This document shows, piece by piece, positions 1 through 8,231 of a stretch of DNA of 64,000 bases. Under the pieces are notes generated by a model. It was given only the letters and a program-made list of their open reading frames with translations. It searched no databases and was not told where the DNA came from. Location of the stretch: assembly GCA_026647215.1 (NCBI GenBank), contig JAPKHC010000004.1, positions 1-64,000 of the forward strand. The letters run 5' to 3'. This DNA comes from F1-120-MAGs118 sp013360535. Lineage in GTDB: Bacteria > Planctomycetota > UBA1135 > GCA-002686595. A program made the translations under genes and the position numbers. Each line of letters opens with the position of its first letter. The first letter of the stretch is position 1.

Positions 1-627
1 CTGGATCGGGCGACCGCAGGCGCGTGTGAGGAGCGCGGCGACGGCGTCGTGGTCGAGCGCCTCCGGACCGGTCAGGTCCCAGGCCGAGCCGAGCGGGGCC
101 GCGCCGGCGAGCAGCTCCGCCGCACAAGCCGCCGTGTCGCGCGCATCGAGGAAGCTGCCCTTGGCCGTGCCGACGGGGAGCTGGATGCGGCCCTGCGTGC
201 GGATCGAGTGCAGCCAGAACGTGTGGAAGTTCTGCATGAACCAGTTCGGACGCAGGATCGCGAACGGGAGGCCAGAGCGCTCGAGCGCGAGCTCGGCCTT
301 GCGCAGGGGCGCGCTCGGGTCGGCGTCGGCCCCCATCGCGCTCATCAGGACGACCCGTTCATGCCGCGCCTCGCGAGCGGCTTCGATCGCCCGCCCGAGC
401 AGCACGTCCTGGTTCGTGAAGCCCGGCGGGCACATCAGGAACGAGCGCCGCGCCGTGGCGAAGGCCTCGCGCACGCCGCTGCCGCTGGCGAGGTCGAGCT
501 GCACGTCGTCGGCGTGCACGGGCCTGCGGTGGGTCGCACGCAAGGCGCGCACGCCCTTTGCTGCGAGCCGCCGAACGAGTTCGCTGCCGGTGGTCCCGGT
601 CGCGCCGAGGATGAGGGTGTCCGTCAT
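1..627 (-). CDS. NmrA-type NAD(P)-binding reductase (3' end outside window)
   Basis: The protein starts at an ATG at 627 and reads MTDTLILGATGTTGSELVRR, whose GxTGxxG is the N-terminal Rossmann dinucleotide loop of NmrA/atypical SDR proteins. Further in are ALRATHRRP (likely NADP-phosphate contact), LDLASGSGVREAF and LRPNWFMQNF, the LRPxxFMxN strand typical of NmrA-like quinone or azo reductases. About 209 residues are present and the C-terminus runs off the left edge. The family binds NAD(P)H in the cytoplasm and acts either as a redox sensor or as an NADPH:quinone oxidoreductase; which applies here cannot be told. It diverges from an AraC regulator, the usual arrangement for a regulator and its target. 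Family assignment is firm, substrate unknown. Confidence 0.85.
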   Translation of the reverse strand, partial: MTDTLILGATGTTGSELVRRLAAKGVRALRATHRRPVHADDVQLDLASGSGVREAFATARRSFLMCPPGFTNQDVLLGRAIEAAREARHERVVLMSAMGADADPSAPLRKAELALERSGLPFAILRPNWFMQNFHTFWLHSIRTQGRIQLPVGTAKGSFLDARDTAACAAELLAGAAPLGSAWDLTGPEALDHDAVAALLTRACGRPIQ

Positions 628-661
628 GGAAGCTCCGAAGTGGCTAGGTGGGCCGGATCCT

Positions 662-699
662 CGGACGTAAAAATGCTCCCTTGAATGGACAAACGTCCG
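662..699. promoter_or_regulatory. Inverted repeat in the NmrA/AraC divergent promoter
   Basis: CGGACGT (662-668) is repeated inverted as ACGTCCG (693-699), and a smaller GGAC-AAAC-GTCC palindrome overlaps the right arm. The site lies centrally in the 118-bp region between the divergent NmrA-type gene and the AraC regulator. It is a plausible operator for either promoter, though AraC proteins more often bind direct repeats. Position and symmetry are seen; function is inferred. Confidence 0.35.
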
Positions 700-745
700 G
701 ACCTCATGTTCACTAGTTCAGCCTCCGCTCGCTTATCCTCTCGCC

Positions 746-1675
746 ATGGACATCCTGACTGACCTGCTCCAAGGCGCCATGCTCCGGCGCCGCCTCCTCG
801 ACCAGCGCCACCTCGCCGTCGGCAAGGCGCTCAACTTCGCGTGCGACAAGAGCATCGGCCTGCACGTCGTCGTGCGCGGCACCGTGTTCCTGCACGCGCC
901 GAAGCTCGAGACGCCGATCGAGCTGCACACCGGCGACGTCGTGCTCATGGCGCGCGGCTGCACGCACCTCGTGTCGACGTCGGCGAAGCCCGATGGCGCG
1001 GTGGCGATCTCGGCCGAGGACCTGTCGCCGGTCGAAGGCGAGATCGCCGCGACGCTGACGAGCGGCGCCTACCAGTTCTGGCACTCGCCGGTGCACCCGT
1101 TCTTCTCGGAGCTGCCCGACTGGTTCGTGCTGCGCACCGACGAGCTGCCGCGGCTCGCCCCGCTCGCGCTCGCGCTCGGCCTGCTCGGTTCGGAAGTGCA
1201 ACGCCGTGACCTCGGCGCGGACATGGCGCTGCACGGGCTGCTCGACCTCGTGTTCACGTACACGATGCGCGAGCTGATCGAGCGCGAAGGACTCGCCCGT
1301 TCCGGCTGGAGCCACGCGATCCGCGACGGCCAGGTCGGACAGGTCGTCTCGATGATGCACGAGAACTGCTCGCGCCCGTGGACGCTCGAGGAGCTCGCCG
1401 ACAAGGCCGGCCTGTCGCGCACCACTCTGGCCGAGCGCTTCCGCGACGCCATGGGCGACACTCCGCTGCACTACCTGCGCACGCTGCGGATGCAGCGCGC
1501 GATGCGGCTGCTCTCCGAGAGCGAGCGCAACCTCGAGTCGATCGCCGCGGAAGTCGGCTACCAGGACGCGTTCAGCTTCTCGAAGGTCTTCAAGCGCACC
1601 GTCGGCGTCTCGCCGCGCGACTTCCGCCAGCGCGACGGCAGTGAAAAGCGCCATCCCTGGCGCATCCAGGCCTGA
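746..1675 (+). CDS. AraC family transcriptional regulator with cupin sensor domain
   Basis: A 309-residue protein. Residues about 1-190 match the cupin-type N-terminal domain (cupin_6) of AraC regulators, opening MDILTDLLQGAMLRRRLLDQ. Residues about 205-300 form the AraC/XylS double helix-turn-helix: the first helix pair is WTLEELADKAGLSRTTLAERF, and the second includes IAAEVGYQDAFSFSKVFKR followed by VGVSPRDFR, the family signature. It probably controls the divergent NmrA-type reductase, as AraC regulators of this class often sit next to an NAD(P)-binding oxidoreductase. The effector is unknown. The ATG at 746 gives a full-length N-terminal domain and keeps a 118-bp promoter region. Confidence 0.9.
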   Translation: MDILTDLLQGAMLRRRLLDQRHLAVGKALNFACDKSIGLHVVVRGTVFLHAPKLETPIELHTGDVVLMARGCTHLVSTSAKPDGAVAISAEDLSPVEGEIAATLTSGAYQFWHSPVHPFFSELPDWFVLRTDELPRLAPLALALGLLGSEVQRRDLGADMALHGLLDLVFTYTMRELIEREGLARSGWSHAIRDGQVGQVVSMMHENCSRPWTLEELADKAGLSRTTLAERFRDAMGDTPLHYLRTLRMQRAMRLLSESERNLESIAAEVGYQDAFSFSKVFKRTVGVSPRDFRQRDGSEKRHPWRIQA

Positions 1676-1691
1676 GGACGCGCGCGCGCCG

Positions 1692-2957
1692 ATGGGCCTG
1701 AGGATCGTCCTCACCTCGTTCGGTTCGCTCGGCGACCTGCATCCGTACATCGCGCTGGGGCGCGCGCTCGCGGAGCGTGGCCATCGGCCCGTGCTCGCGC
1801 TGCCGGCTGCCTACGAGAGCGCAATTCGCGCCGCCGGACTGGAGCATCGGCCCGTGCGGCCCGACGTCGACCCGTCGCGGCGCGAGATCGTGCGCAAGGT
1901 GATGGACCCGCTGCGCGGGGCGCGTTTCCTGATCGGCGAGCTGCTCGTGCCGCACGTGCTCGACTCGCTCGCTGACCTCAAGGCGGCCTGCGAGGGAGCG
2001 GACCTCGTCGTGTCGCATCCGCTGACTTTCGCGGCGCCGCTTGCGGCGGAAAAGCGCGGGATTCCGTGGGTCTCGTCGGTGCTCGCCCCGATCGGCTTCT
2101 TCTCGCGCCTCGATCCTCCGCTCGTCGCGGTGCATCCGCTCGTGTCGAGCCTGAAACGCCGCTGGCCGGGCGTGTACCGGACGTTGCTCAGCCTCGCGAA
2201 GAAGTCGACCGGCTCGTGGGCGCGGCCCGTGCGCGAGCTGCGCCGCGAGCTCGGCCTCCCCGACCGCGGCGATCCGATCCAAGAAGGCCAGTTCTCCGAC
2301 CACGGCACGCTCGCGCTGTTCTCGCGCGTGCTCGGCACTCCGCAGCGCGACTGGCCGGTGAACACCGTCGTCACGGGCGCGCTCTCCTTCGACGCGAGCC
2401 ACGGCGGCCTGCCGGAAGAACTGCAGCGCTTCCTCGACGCTGGCGAAGCTCCGCTCGTGTTCACGCTCGGCAGCGCCGCCGTCGCCGCGCAGGGCGCGCG
2501 CGGCTTCTACGAGGCGAGCCTCGCCGCCGTGCGAGAGCTCGGCGCGCGCGCGGTGTTCCTCGTCGGCCACTACGACCGCCACGAGCTCGCGCCGCGGCGC
2601 GGCGATCGGGTCCTCGCCTGCGACTGGGCGCCCCATTCCGAGCTCTTCCCGCGGTCGAGCGTCGTCGTGCACCAAGGGGGCGCCGGGACGCTGCACACGG
2701 CGCTCGCATCGGGCCGTCCGATGCTCGTCGTGCCCTTCGCCCACGACCAAGGCGACAACGCCGAACGCGCCGCGGCGCACGGCTGCGCCCGCGTGCTGTT
2801 CCCCCAGCGCCTCGACGCGCGCCGCCTCGCGGAGCACCTCGACACGTTGCGCTCCGACCCCGGCTACCGGAACTCCGCGGCGCGGGTTGCCGAGGTGGTG
2901 CGTGCCGAAAACGGCGGCAAGGCCGCCTGCGAGCTGCTCGAGCGCGTGGCGCGCTGA
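1692..2957 (+). CDS. Family 1 glycosyltransferase (UGT/sterol glucosyltransferase-like)
   Basis: A 421-residue GT-B fold glycosyltransferase. The start chosen is the ATG at 1692 because MGLRIVLTSFGSLGDLHPYI begins directly with the family's N-terminal strand and GSxGDLxP loop; an in-frame ATG at 1641 would add unrelated residues overlapping the AraC gene. The C-terminal donor-binding motif HQGGAGTLHTALASGRP followed by VPFAHDQGDNAERA (about residues 330-360) is the bacterial equivalent of the UGT signature, with the His, Asp and Gln that contact a nucleotide sugar. It likely transfers a hexose from a nucleotide-sugar to a lipid or small-molecule acceptor. It lies 16 bp downstream of the AraC gene, so cotranscription is possible. 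The acceptor cannot be predicted. Confidence 0.87.
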   Translation: MGLRIVLTSFGSLGDLHPYIALGRALAERGHRPVLALPAAYESAIRAAGLEHRPVRPDVDPSRREIVRKVMDPLRGARFLIGELLVPHVLDSLADLKAACEGADLVVSHPLTFAAPLAAEKRGIPWVSSVLAPIGFFSRLDPPLVAVHPLVSSLKRRWPGVYRTLLSLAKKSTGSWARPVRELRRELGLPDRGDPIQEGQFSDHGTLALFSRVLGTPQRDWPVNTVVTGALSFDASHGGLPEELQRFLDAGEAPLVFTLGSAAVAAQGARGFYEASLAAVRELGARAVFLVGHYDRHELAPRRGDRVLACDWAPHSELFPRSSVVVHQGGAGTLHTALASGRPMLVVPFAHDQGDNAERAAAHGCARVLFPQRLDARRLAEHLDTLRSDPGYRNSAARVAEVVRAENGGKAACELLERVAR

Positions 2958-2972
2958 CCCGGAACCCCGCAG

Positions 2973-2988
2973 CCCGCGAAATTTCGGG
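2973..2988 (+). promoter_or_regulatory. A/T-rich upstream motif, copy 1
   Basis: CCCGCGAAATTTCGGG, a near-palindrome with an AAATTT core, lies 82 bp before the ATG at 3070. It is one of eight similar CCG/CGG-bounded A/T-rich boxes 77-106 bp upstream of start codons in this window. A shared promoter or operator role is inferred. Confidence 0.35.
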
Positions 2989-3069
2989 ACGCGCTTCGTA
3001 ACGGTTCCCCGCGGAGGCGGATCGTTGGGTGCGGAGGGGCGCGAGGTGCGCCGCTCCCGACTACCCACG

Positions 3070-4119
3070 ATGAAGATCCGCTCCACCGCCCTCGCCCTGC
3101 TCTCCCTGCTCGCCCCGTTCCTCGCCACTCCGGCCGCCGCGGCGCCGACCGACGTCGGAAGCCCCGTGATCGACCGGCCGATCAACGACTCGTCGGTCGG
3201 GCTCGTGCTGCTCTACCTCGGTCCCACGCAACCCGTGACGGGGCCGGGCTTCGTGCAGAACTGGTCGTTCTTCGACAACGAGAGCGGTTCGGGCAAGGTG
3301 ACGCCGCTCGTGTTCGAGCGGACCGGCACGAACCAGTGGACCGTGGTGGCGATCGGCACGTCGCGCACCAACACCGGCGCCGGCGCCCAGACCCATCCCT
3401 TCGCCACGATCGCCGGCATCACGAGCTTCGATCCCGCGAGGCAGTACACGTTCGGCTTCACGCACCGCGGCTACACGGGCACGGCTCCCAATCTGGTGCC
3501 GGACGGTGGGTACGGCGGCATCGTCGACTTCACGGGCTACAACGTGTTCACCGACCGCTGGGCCTACGCGAGCGGCACGATGGCGCTCGGTTCGGTGCTC
3601 GGCACTGGCGGGCTCGCACTCGATGCCTCCGGCTTCGGCGGCCGCATCTACTCGGCCTCCTTCCAGACCAACGCGGGCCCGGGCTGGACCAACTACTGCA
3701 CGGCGGGCACGTCGACGAACGGCTGCACGCCGACGATCGTCGCCGTCGGTTCGCCCAGCGTGTCGCAGGCGAGCGGCTTCAACCTGCGCGTGCTCAACCT
3801 CGAAGGGCAGAAGCAGGGGCTCGTGTTCTACGGCCTCAGCGGCTCCTCGATCTCGCCCTGGTCTCCGACGAGCTCGAGCTTCCTGTGCGTCAAGGCGCCG
3901 ACGCAGCGCATGACGCTCGGGCAGTCGGGGGGAACGGTGAACCAGTGCAATGGCAACTTCACCTTCGACTGGCTGCAGTTCGTCGCGAGCACCCCGGGCG
4001 CGCTCGGCGCACCGTTCGCTTCCGGCACGACCGTGCACGCGCAGGCCTGGTACCGCGACCCGCCGGCGCCGAAGACGACGAACCTCTCGAACGCGATCCA
4101 GTTCGTGACGCTGCCCTGA
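3070..4119 (+). CDS. Secreted protein with the shared four-cysteine C-terminal domain
   Basis: A 349-residue protein starting at the ATG at 3070, chosen because MKIRSTALALLSLLAPFLATPAAAA is a clear signal peptide; earlier in-frame ATGs would bury it. Residues about 26-208 are an unrecognised, probably beta-rich region with many Gly, Thr and aromatic residues (YTFGFTHRGYTGTAPN). Residues 209-349 are the C-terminal domain seen in at least five other proteins here: YCTAGTSTNGC, then FLCVKAPTQR, a fourth Cys in QCNGNF, and QAWYRDPPAPKTTNLSNAIQF ahead of the stop. Export is supported by the signal peptide; the tail's role is inferred to be sorting or surface attachment. No enzymatic motif was found in the N-terminal part. 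Confidence 0.8.
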   Translation: MKIRSTALALLSLLAPFLATPAAAAPTDVGSPVIDRPINDSSVGLVLLYLGPTQPVTGPGFVQNWSFFDNESGSGKVTPLVFERTGTNQWTVVAIGTSRTNTGAGAQTHPFATIAGITSFDPARQYTFGFTHRGYTGTAPNLVPDGGYGGIVDFTGYNVFTDRWAYASGTMALGSVLGTGGLALDASGFGGRIYSASFQTNAGPGWTNYCTAGTSTNGCTPTIVAVGSPSVSQASGFNLRVLNLEGQKQGLVFYGLSGSSISPWSPTSSSFLCVKAPTQRMTLGQSGGTVNQCNGNFTFDWLQFVASTPGALGAPFASGTTVHAQAWYRDPPAPKTTNLSNAIQFVTLP

Positions 4120-4146
4120 GCGGCGCGCGCGGATGCGCTCGTGCCC

Positions 4147-4773
4147 TCAGTTCCGCTCGAACTCCGTGCGCTCGAGCCCGAACAGCCCGCCAAAGGGCGC
4201 GTCGCGGTGGCAGCGGATGCAGCTATCGAGGCGACCGAGCGCGGTGACCTCGCCCGACGGAGCGACCGTGGCATAGGTCCACGCGCTCTCGTCCGTGCCC
4301 GCGCTCGCGTCGCGCAGCATCACGAACAGGCCCGCCGCCGCCCCCGGCCGGTACCCGCCCTGCGGCGTCCACACGGTGTCCTTCGGCGCCTCGCCGGGCC
4401 CCGGCATCGTGAAGGGCTCGGCCACGAAAGCCTGCTTCACGAGCACCTGATCGCGCTGCGCCGCACCGCTCTCGACGCCCCGATACGCCGCCGGATCGCG
4501 CGCATACAGCCGATAGAGCTTCGTCCCGTGCGGCCCGGACTCCGCGAGGCTGATCGTGTACGACCCCGCACTCGCCACGCGCGGCATCCGGCAGTCGGTC
4601 GGCGCCACTCGCAGCGCGGTGTTGAGCTCGCCCCACGTCGGAAAATCGCGCGCGATGCGCCGCACCTGCTCGCGCAGGTCCGCCTCGCTCCTCACGGGAT
4701 CGACCTCGCGCTGCGGCGAACTGCAGGCCACCGACACGACGGCAACGACGGAGAGCAATCGGCTTCGGAGCAT
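4147..4773 (-). CDS. Cytochrome P460-like heme lipoprotein
   Basis: A 208-residue protein opening MLRSRLLSVVAVVSVACSS, a lipoprotein signal with VSVAC as lipobox. Near the C-terminus, residues 185-189 are CIRCH, a CxxCH covalent heme-binding site, preceded by SAWTYATVAPSGEV and followed by RDAPFGG. This arrangement (Trp-Tyr strand, then a single late CxxCH) resembles cytochrome P460 family proteins, which carry a Lys-crosslinked c-type heme and oxidise small nitrogen compounds in some bacteria. The Lys cannot be assigned by eye. It is probably anchored on the outer face of a membrane. It converges with the preceding secreted-protein gene and has no evident redox partner nearby. Heme binding is well supported; the P460 assignment is moderate. 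Confidence 0.65.
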   Translation of the reverse strand: MLRSRLLSVVAVVSVACSSPQREVDPVRSEADLREQVRRIARDFPTWGELNTALRVAPTDCRMPRVASAGSYTISLAESGPHGTKLYRLYARDPAAYRGVESGAAQRDQVLVKQAFVAEPFTMPGPGEAPKDTVWTPQGGYRPGAAAGLFVMLRDASAGTDESAWTYATVAPSGEVTALGRLDSCIRCHRDAPFGGLFGLERTEFERN

Positions 4774-4857
4774 CGAGAACCTCGCTGTTTCCGGGGATCC
4801 GCCCCGGCGGGATGCACCATGTACTAGCTCGATCCCCTCCTGCGAGTCACGCGCTGG

Positions 4858-6195
4858 TCACGGGCACTCGTCGGGGATGCCGTCGAGATCGACGTCGAGG
4901 CTTCCGCCGGTCGCGATGTCGAACGTGTCGGGCAGGCCGTTGGAGTTGCAGTCGGGACCGAGAGCCGGCGAGAAGACCGCGAGCACGGCTGGCTCACCGA
5001 GCAGACGACCTGCGGCAGAGTCCACGACGAGCTGCAGCCGGTCGACGCGCACGAGGCGCGCTCCCGCAAGTGGCCGCGGCGTGAACGATGCAAGGAACGT
5101 TCCGTTGAACGGAACCACGCCGAGGAACGTGACATGCGAGCCCGGCGGCGCGGCCACGAGCAGCGGCCCCGCAGGAACGGGGTCGAGGTTGAACACGCCG
5201 CGGCGGGAGGCACGCAAGGAGAGCGAGTCCTGTGCGAAGGCCGTGACCGTTGCCGGCACCGGCTGGCTCGCGAAACCGAACGGGCTCAGCTCGAGCGGCC
5301 GGCGCACGCCGCTCTCGAACACGTGCGACGCATCGCCGACGAGCGTGTCGCCGTTCGAGCCCGCGCAGGTCCAGTCGCCTCCGGAACCGAGCGCGCCGCG
5401 GGCCACTTCGGTGTCGAGCCTGCGGACCGTCGACTGCCAGGCTTCGAGCCCGTCACCACCGTCGCCGGAGCACCATGTCTGGAACGGCGCGGCGCCGCCG
5501 CTCCCACCCTCGATCGAAGCCGCGACGAACGAGGCCTGCACGCCGAACAGGCGCGCGCCATCGCCACCGAGACCGCAGGTTCCGCCGGCGCCGCCGCTGC
5601 CGCCGACGCAACGTGTGGCGACGACCGCCACCGACGACTGGCTCGCCTGCAATCCGTTGCCGCCGGTCCCGCCGAGATTCCAAGTGCTGCCATCCGCGCC
5701 CTTGCCACCGGTCAACACGCAATCGACGAACACGACACGCGGCGAGCCCACGACATAGGCCCCGTCTCCACCCGTCGGCGTCGAGCCCGACGCGAAGAAA
5801 CCGCGCCGGCCCGTCAGGCGGCAAGCCTGTACCCGCACGTCACCTTGCACGTTCTCGATCGCGAGCGCGTCCGCGCCGACGGTTCCGCTGCCCGTCGACT
5901 GCAGGCCATGCAACACGACGCTCGCACCCGCCGGAATGTTGCGCACCACGATCGGTTGGGCGACGAAACTGCGGGTCGGGTCCTGCGCGAAGACGCTCAG
6001 GGACTTGCCGTCGATCGTGAAAGCCCCGTAGGAGCCCGGTCCGACGAGCAGGACGTCCCCTTCCTGTGCGGCCGCGACGGCGCTCGCGATGTCGAGGTAC
6101 GTGCCCGCGGCGGGCCCGTCGACGATCACGACCTGTCCGGCGAAGGCGGGGAGGGTGAAAAGACCGGCGAGGCAACGAAGCCACTGGCGACGCAT
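4858..6195 (-). CDS. Secreted right-handed beta-helix protein with calcium-binding-like tail
   Basis: A 445-residue protein with signal peptide MRRQWLRCLAGLFTLPAFAG. The next segment, VVIVDGPAAGTYLDIASAVAAAQEGDVLLVGPGSY, is the typical entrance to a parallel beta-helix (DUF1565/pectate-lyase-like). It continues as many Gly-rich coils (GGKGADGSTWNLGGTGGNG, GGSGGAGGTCGLGGDG). No catalytic residues of pectinolytic enzymes were found, so a structural or binding role is likely. Residues 415-445 form a tail with two Asp/Asn-rich loops, DCNSNGLPDTFDI and DVDLDGIPDEC, resembling the dockerin/EF-hand-like ends of many planctomycete secreted proteins. This ending differs from the four-cysteine domain used by its neighbours. 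Confidence 0.8.
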   Translation of the reverse strand: MRRQWLRCLAGLFTLPAFAGQVVIVDGPAAGTYLDIASAVAAAQEGDVLLVGPGSYGAFTIDGKSLSVFAQDPTRSFVAQPIVVRNIPAGASVVLHGLQSTGSGTVGADALAIENVQGDVRVQACRLTGRRGFFASGSTPTGGDGAYVVGSPRVVFVDCVLTGGKGADGSTWNLGGTGGNGLQASQSSVAVVATRCVGGSGGAGGTCGLGGDGARLFGVQASFVAASIEGGSGGAAPFQTWCSGDGGDGLEAWQSTVRRLDTEVARGALGSGGDWTCAGSNGDTLVGDASHVFESGVRRPLELSPFGFASQPVPATVTAFAQDSLSLRASRRGVFNLDPVPAGPLLVAAPPGSHVTFLGVVPFNGTFLASFTPRPLAGARLVRVDRLQLVVDSAAGRLLGEPAVLAVFSPALGPDCNSNGLPDTFDIATGGSLDVDLDGIPDECP

Positions 6196-6294
6196 GGGGG
6201 TCTCCGCTCGAGGGGTGGGGCCGCGTCATCCTCGACGAGCCCTACGGCGGTCCATGCCGGCGGCGGAACGAGCGTTGGGAGATTCGAGACCGCG

Positions 6295-6308
6295 CCGGAA
6301 AAATCCGG
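6295..6308 (-). promoter_or_regulatory. A/T-rich upstream motif, copy 2
   Basis: CCGGAAAAATCCGG, a perfect inverted repeat of CCGG around a six-base A/T core, lies 100 bp upstream of the minus-strand start at 6195. It belongs to the recurring upstream motif set. The function is inferred. Confidence 0.35.
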
Positions 6309-6327
6309 TGCGAGGCGGGCGCAGGCG

Positions 6328-6690
6328 TCAGATCCGCACGCCGTTGGGGGCGGTGAAGCGCGCGTCGAGGACGTCGCCGGTGTTGCGGGTCTCGGCGGGT
6401 TCGAAGATGAGCACTTCGGCCTCGGAGTCGGCCAGCGTGCGGTGCTCGACGCCGCGCGGGACCACGAGCAGCTCGCCGGGGCCGAGCTCGAAGCGCCGCT
6501 CGCGCGTCTCGACCACCATGTGGCCGCGCCAGACGAGGAACAGCTCGTCGACCGCGTCGTGCGTGTGCCACGGGAAGACGCCGGAGAGCTTGACGAGCTT
6601 GACTTCCTGCCCGTTGAGCTCGGCGGCGACCTTGGGGCGCCAATGCTCGTCGATCTGCCCGAACTTCTCCGCGAGTCGCACGGTTTCCAT
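6328..6690 (-). CDS. Small cupin-domain protein
   Basis: A 120-residue single-domain cupin. Motif 1 is WHTHDAVDELFLVWRG (HxHxxxxE, the metal-binding His/His/Glu set) and motif 2 is LGPGELLVVPRGVEHRT (the fourth ligand His in GxxHR). The full beta-barrel is present and length is normal for the family. Such proteins bind a divalent metal and act as small-molecule isomerases, dioxygenases or binding proteins; no substrate can be given. It is divergent from the TetR regulator across 87 bp containing a TetR-type operator 52 bp upstream of its ATG, so it may be part of that regulon. Confidence 0.85.
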   Translation of the reverse strand: METVRLAEKFGQIDEHWRPKVAAELNGQEVKLVKLSGVFPWHTHDAVDELFLVWRGHMVVETRERRFELGPGELLVVPRGVEHRTLADSEAEVLIFEPAETRNTGDVLDARFTAPNGVRI

Positions 6691-6741
6691 GCGCCCACTC
6701 TACGCGACGGCCACGCCTCGGGGCCCGAGCCGGACCCCATC

Positions 6742-6757
6742 TTGACTGATCGGTCCA
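6742..6757. promoter_or_regulatory. TetR-family operator, site 1
   Basis: TTGACTGATCGGTCCA is an imperfect palindrome of the form TTGACyGwTCGrTCmA, located between the divergent cupin and TetR genes (21 bp before the TetR ATG). The same element recurs 52 bp upstream of the SDR gene (7396-7411), matching in 12 of 16 positions, and in both places it is preceded by C. Repetition in both promoters flanking a TetR gene strongly suggests the TetR binding site and autoregulation. Confidence 0.65.
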
Positions 6758-6777
6758 CATGAACGAGACTGGCTCCC

Positions 6778-7350
6778 ATGTCCCGCACCCGCGAGTTCGA
6801 CGAGGAGCAGGTCCTCGACCGCTGCCTGCGCCTGTTCTGGCGCCGCGGCTTCGAAGGCGTGTCCATGGCCGATCTCGAGGAGGCCTCGGGGCTGGGCCGC
6901 CAGAGCCTGTACAACGCCTTCGGCAACAAGGAGGCGCTGTTCGCGAAGGTGCTCGAGCGCTACGACGCGGCGAGCGAGCAGTGGCTGCAGCCGCTGCTCG
7001 CGCCGGACGCGAGCCTCGACACGATCCGCGACTACGCCCGCGGTGCGCTCGCCTCGCAGCGCTCGAACCGCTGCTCGGGCTGCCTCGTCGTCAAGACGCT
7101 GTGGGACGGTGGCTCGGATCCGGCGCTGGTGCGCCGCGCCCAGGCGAGCGTCAAGCGCGCGCGTGCGGCGCTGCGCCACGCCATCGGGCGTGCGGTGAGC
7201 CGCGGCGAGGCGCGCCCCGGCGACGACGAGCGCCGCGCCGACCTGTGCTTCGCGACCCTCAACGGCCTGGCGGTGCTCGTGCGCAGCGGCGTCGGCGACG
7301 ACGCGGCCCTGGCGACGCTCGACTCGCTGCTCCGCAGCTGGGAGACCTGA
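6778..7350 (+). CDS. TetR/AcrR family transcriptional repressor
   Basis: A 190-residue regulator. The N-terminal helix-turn-helix is intact: FDEEQVLDRCLRLFWRRGFEGVSMADLEEASGLGRQSLYNAFGNKEALFAKVL (residues about 6-58) is a canonical TetR DNA-binding domain. The C-terminal ligand domain (CSGCLVVKTLWDGG onward) is of the type common in TetR proteins that control reductases; the ligand is unknown. It lies 112 bp upstream of, and in the same direction as, a short-chain dehydrogenase. Near-identical palindromes precede this gene and that one, so repression of both itself and the dehydrogenase is likely, with possible control of the divergent cupin gene. Confidence 0.92.
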   Translation: MSRTREFDEEQVLDRCLRLFWRRGFEGVSMADLEEASGLGRQSLYNAFGNKEALFAKVLERYDAASEQWLQPLLAPDASLDTIRDYARGALASQRSNRCSGCLVVKTLWDGGSDPALVRRAQASVKRARAALRHAIGRAVSRGEARPGDDERRADLCFATLNGLAVLVRSGVGDDAALATLDSLLRSWET

Positions 7351-7395
7351 GCCGCGCCATTTCCCCCCTCGAATCCGCACGGCCGTCGCCCATTC

Positions 7396-7411
7396 TTGAC
7401 CGTTCGATCAA
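7396..7411. promoter_or_regulatory. TetR-family operator, site 2
   Basis: TTGACCGTTCGATCAA, with TTGA/TCAA outer arms, lies in the SDR promoter 52 bp before its ATG and closely matches the site in front of the TetR gene. It probably mediates repression of the SDR gene by the adjacent TetR protein. Confidence 0.65.
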
Positions 7412-7462
7412 TTCTGACCCTCCCTTCTTCCGCCAGCCGTCCAGCTACCCAAGGACTCCGCC

Positions 7463-8203
7463 ATGACTTCCGTCAACCTCTCCAACACCACCGCCCTCGT
7501 CACCGGAGCCGGCCGCGCCCGCGGCATCGGCAAGGGCACGGTCGATGCGCTGCTCGCCGCCGGCGCGCGCCGCGTGTACGTCGCCGTGCGCGACACCGCC
7601 GCCGCGGCCAAGGTCTACGCCGGCCACGACGCGCGCGTGCAGGTCGTCGCGCTCGACCTCGAGAAGCCCGGCAGCGCCGAGGCGCTCGCGAAGCAGCTCG
7701 GCGACGTGCAGGTGCTCGTCAACAACGCCGGCCTCTTCACCGGCGCCGGCGCGCTGGGCTCCGAGGCCGACCAGCGCCGCGAGTTCGAGGTCAACGTCTT
7801 CGGACCGCTCGCTCTCACCCGCGCCTTCGCGCCCGTGCTCGCCCGCAACGGCGGCGGCGCCGTGGTCGTGCTCAACTCGGTCGCGAGCCACTTCTCGTTC
7901 CCGCTCGGCGCGAGCTACTCCGCGAGCAAGGCCGCGATGCACTCGATGACCCAGGGCCTGCGCCGCGAGCTCTCCGCCCAGCGCACGCACGTCCTCGGCG
8001 TCTACCCCGGCCCGATCGACACCGACATGGCCGAGAAGATCGAGATGGAGAAGACCTCCCCCGCCTCCGTCGGCCGCGCGATCGTCGCGGCCCTCGAGCG
8101 CGGCGACGAGGACCTCTTCCCCGACGGCACCGGCGAGCAGATGTACGCGCAGTTCCGCCAGGACCCCAAGGCCTTCGAGCGCTACCTCGCCACGATGGCC
8201 TGA
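7463..8203 (+). CDS. Short-chain dehydrogenase/reductase (SDR)
   Basis: A 246-residue classical SDR. The cofactor loop is TGAGRARGIGKG (residues about 13-24), the structural NNAG motif is VLVNNAGLF, and the catalytic Ser-Tyr-Lys set is SVASHFS followed by YSASK. Length is normal. It catalyses NAD(P)-dependent oxidation or reduction of a hydroxyl/carbonyl substrate in the cytoplasm; the substrate is not predictable. It is preceded by a TetR gene and a matching operator, indicating substrate- or stress-induced expression. The start at 7463 is preceded by a purine-rich AAGGACTCC segment suitable as a ribosome binding site. Confidence 0.93.
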   Translation: MTSVNLSNTTALVTGAGRARGIGKGTVDALLAAGARRVYVAVRDTAAAAKVYAGHDARVQVVALDLEKPGSAEALAKQLGDVQVLVNNAGLFTGAGALGSEADQRREFEVNVFGPLALTRAFAPVLARNGGGAVVVLNSVASHFSFPLGASYSASKAAMHSMTQGLRRELSAQRTHVLGVYPGPIDTDMAEKIEMEKTSPASVGRAIVAALERGDEDLFPDGTGEQMYAQFRQDPKAFERYLATMA

Positions 8204-8231
8204 GCCCCACAGCGCGTCTCGCGCGCCGGCG

